Source of the DNA: Neckera pumila
Taxonomy: Eukaryota; Streptophyta; Bryopsida; Hypnales; Neckeraceae
NCBI GenBank assembly: GCA_963969595.1
Contig: OZ018409.1
Location: 41,305,282-41,369,281, forward strand
Reading direction: 5' to 3'
Length of the DNA stretch: 64,000 nucleotides
The position numbers and the translations under genes are program-made. Below are positions 61,881 through 64,000 of the stretch, piece after piece. Every line of letters begins with the position of its first letter. Position 1 is the stretch's first letter. The notes beneath the pieces are model-generated. The model was not told the origin of the DNA. It worked only from the letters and a program-made list of their open reading frames with translations, and ran no database searches.

Positions 61881-63443
61881 CTTCGGATGAAGTTTTGAGA
61901 GGAGGTCTTGAAACTGAAGTCCTCAAGAATTTCCCTCAGAAAACAGTCTTCATCCTATACAAAAGTAATCAGTAGCATTCGTCGTCACGGAGAAGAGCTC
62001 CCTCCAAGTCGTCCGATCATCATCAACCAGGAGCACAGATCGTCGATCAGTATGGGAACGCAATATGTTCCCAACGTTCACTACTCCGGCCTGGCTTGCC
62101 GGCGTTTAATGTGCCGGTTTTGAATGGACTTGCCTTCCAGGCTCCGAACCTGGAAAACTTCCCCGGTTTCTTCAAGCACAAGCTCCCTGGTGCAGTACCG
62201 ACTTTTCTGGATTTCTTGTTCAAAATCTGCTCTTCAATCGACAGACCATGCTACGGTTTTGCTTTGATTCCTCCTTTCGTAGTTTTGCTGTGATCATTCC
62301 AGTTTCCCTAGTGACCTCCTTGATGCTCATTTACTTCAGGTTTTCCAGGTCTATTTCTACGCTTTCTATATATCCTGGGATCATCTCTCTGTCCAATGTC
62401 CCGCGCACTCTCACTTCAGAGTAGTTTTTGGTTATTCCAACCCCATCGGTTGTCGTTTTTGGTATCCTCCGTGCGCCGATGTTCAACAAACCCTGCGTGG
62501 GACACTCGAAATTGCCTCTTTTTCATTTTCTTTTGTTCTGGGTCAAATTTTTACACGTTCTTGTAAAGAAATGAAAGATTTTAACGTACCCAAAAATTCG
62601 TTAGTTGAATATTGTATGCAGACGTTAGGAAGATGCAGAGTGTTTTCGATAGATGGCTTGAAGTCGACATATAAATAGGGTTTTAGCACTTCCTCTTCTT
62701 AACCAATATGTACTCTTAGGCTCTAGTTGCTGAATTCAGTTGTTACGTTTAAACTATGCTCGAAGAGCATTTACGCCTGGCACAACGAAAGGATGTGAGC
62801 ATTCCTGGTCGTGGATAATTTGGGATACTCCTCACTAAGGTAAGGGATATCCGAAATCGCCCCGACTGCTGCTGAGTAGAGTTCATGGTCATATTTTTAT
62901 GTGTTCTTGTTTGCAAACGAAATGTGGTTTCAACATTCCAACCCTCGAAAAGAATGTGTCATTTGGATGTCCTTTATAACAGTTGCAATTTGAGTTAATG
63001 TCGTGTTTCATTTCGAAAATTCGGACTCATTGTTCTGAACTAGATGTTAGTGCCTTCCGAGGATAGACGTTCTATATGTGGGAATAATCTAACTAATGCC
63101 GATCACATTGGAGAAGGTCGGCTTGACTCGGTTTATCTATAAATCTAGGGGTTTTGTTTGACGTTTGAGTTCTTTATGCTGAGTGTTCACATGTAGGTTG
63201 TCTTTCTAGTGCAGGATTGCTTGACTGGAATCAGTGACTTGGGATCATGTTTGTTCTTTGGTGACACAGAAAAGAGAGAAAGAAGGGGTCTGTGACAAAA
63301 AGTAACAAAAAGAGATTCATTGTGGTTCGGCAGCTGATCAAACTGAGCTGTTGTAAACGCTTGCAGATTCTCCTTTCTGTTTTCATGAGGTTGTAATGAG
63401 TTGAGCAGGAAGAGGGTGCCTGTGCAAGTTTCTCATCGCCAGG
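61881..63443 (+). promoter_or_regulatory. Probable promoter and long leader of the BTB gene
   Basis: Composition changes at about 61880 from AT-rich repeat DNA to gene-like DNA and stays so to the BTB start codon. Short frames occur, including an ATG frame at 62052-62123 and an overlapping ATG-less frame at 62096-62293, neither of known family. The leader may be spliced; I could not fix the exon borders. Confidence 0.4.
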
Positions 63444-64000
63444 ATGTGTTCTGAGGTTGCAACACAGGAGCTCTTCGAGATATGTTCTGAGCTTCGGCAG
63501 ACGGAAGAGGCGGTGCAGTGTTTTGGAGTTGAAAAAGGTCAAGATGTTGCAGTCCGCTTGGTATCAAACGGAGGTGAAAGCGAGCATCCCGAAAAAACGC
63601 TCCTGGTGTTGAATGTGCATTCCAGTCGTTTGAGCCGATGCAGCAAATACTTCGAGACTTGCTTGAGTGGGAGATGGAGAAAATCAAGTACGACACCCCC
63701 TTCGTTGATCGAATTCGTCCTTGAAGTTCACGGGGATGTCCAATGCTACACGGATTGTTTCTCTCGCATGTACTCCCCTTTTCTCAAGGACTTCCGGGAT
63801 GTGAAATACAGTCTGGAGCTTCTCAAAGTGGCCTCTCAGATCGAGTTTCTCGATCTCATGGACTCCATCTCGCGGTACATCAGCGCGATCCCTTGGTCAT
63901 GTGAGGATGAAATCAGGATCAGAGAGTATTCCTCTTCGCCGGATTTTCCTTGTGAACATGCCAAAGATCTTGTGGCTCGCTTGGGGTTGCACATGACGGA
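63444..64000 (+). CDS. BTB/POZ domain protein, N-terminal part (runs off window)
   Basis: An open frame from the ATG at 63444 runs to the window edge without a stop (185 codons). After a short N-terminus (MCSEVATQELFEICSELRQT) comes a BTB-like domain from about residue 30. The segments are DVAVRLVS, LLVLNVHSSRLSRCSKYFET and LSGRW, then EFVLEVHGDVQCYTDCFSRM, and LKVASQIEFLDLMDSISRYI with AIPWSCEDE. This order (HS.vL...S.fF...LS.rW, then LrlMY, LLKVAs.i.f, YLea.PW..ded) matches the plant BTB/POZ group that includes At1g63850 and At3g05675. Such proteins are thought to act as substrate adaptors for CUL3 ubiquitin ligases; targets cannot be told from sequence. The C-terminal half lies outside the window. 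Upstream frames have no better start. Confidence 0.85.
   Translation, partial: MCSEVATQELFEICSELRQTEEAVQCFGVEKGQDVAVRLVSNGGESEHPEKTLLVLNVHSSRLSRCSKYFETCLSGRWRKSSTTPPSLIEFVLEVHGDVQCYTDCFSRMYSPFLKDFRDVKYSLELLKVASQIEFLDLMDSISRYISAIPWSCEDEIRIREYSSSPDFPCEHAKDLVARLGLHMT

Noticed and set aside
1..64000. tRNA, rRNA and CRISPR features
   Set aside because: I looked for tRNA B-box words and regular short repeats with spacers and found none that hold up. The tandem repeats at 3044 and 10871 have no spacers, and CRISPR arrays are not expected in a plant nucleus.

Overview
The window is nuclear DNA of a land plant. The evidence is intron-containing genes, a plant N-carbamoylputrescine amidase, a plant SEC12-like/PHF1 protein, a plant-type BTB/POZ protein, and many small inverted-repeat transposons. 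Gene exons are GC-rich, while the intergenic DNA is very AT-rich and full of repeats. Four real genes in 64 kb, an intronless amidase gene and a decayed hAT/C17orf113-like transposase would fit a non-seed plant such as a moss better than a typical angiosperm. That placement is a low-confidence inference.

Layout. 1-16.4 kb is a repeat graveyard: TTAA-flanked inverted-repeat elements, nested foldback elements, a decayed Tc1-type transposase (about 6.1-6.75 kb), microsatellites and a 56-bp tandem repeat. 16.95-17.84 kb (+) is the intact, single-exon N-carbamoylputrescine amidase gene, with a 224-bp MITE about 320 bp upstream. 18-20.6 kb has a duplicated ~100-bp segment flanking another TTAA element. 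20.6-46.2 kb is AT-rich and essentially gene-free, apart from a decayed hAT-like transposase (25.6-28.8 kb, -), a Ty1/copia fragment (35.65-35.83 kb, +) and more MITEs. 46.8-48.95 kb (-) is a five-exon gene for a 214-residue protein I do not recognise; I rebuilt it from splice sites and phase, and one intron appears to be GC-AG. 52.26-53.46 kb is a complete copy of a foldback transposon also seen at 7.9-9.5 kb. 53.98-56.77 kb (-) is a three-exon SEC12-like/PHF1-type WD-repeat membrane protein of 405 residues, whose first intron carries a degenerate tandem array of the exon-1 end and its splice donor. 57-61.5 kb is more repeats, including a 747-bp near-perfect palindrome. 63.44 kb to the edge (+) is the start of a BTB/POZ gene.

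The genes do not form an operon or an obvious pathway: polyamine synthesis, ER-exit cargo traffic, probable ubiquitin-ligase adaptor, and one unknown. The most unusual content is the density of small transposons with a TTAA or near-TTAA duplication and CCC-starting inverted ends. They comprise at least eleven long and three to four short copies. That signature resembles piggyBac-type elements, which are not commonly reported from land plants.
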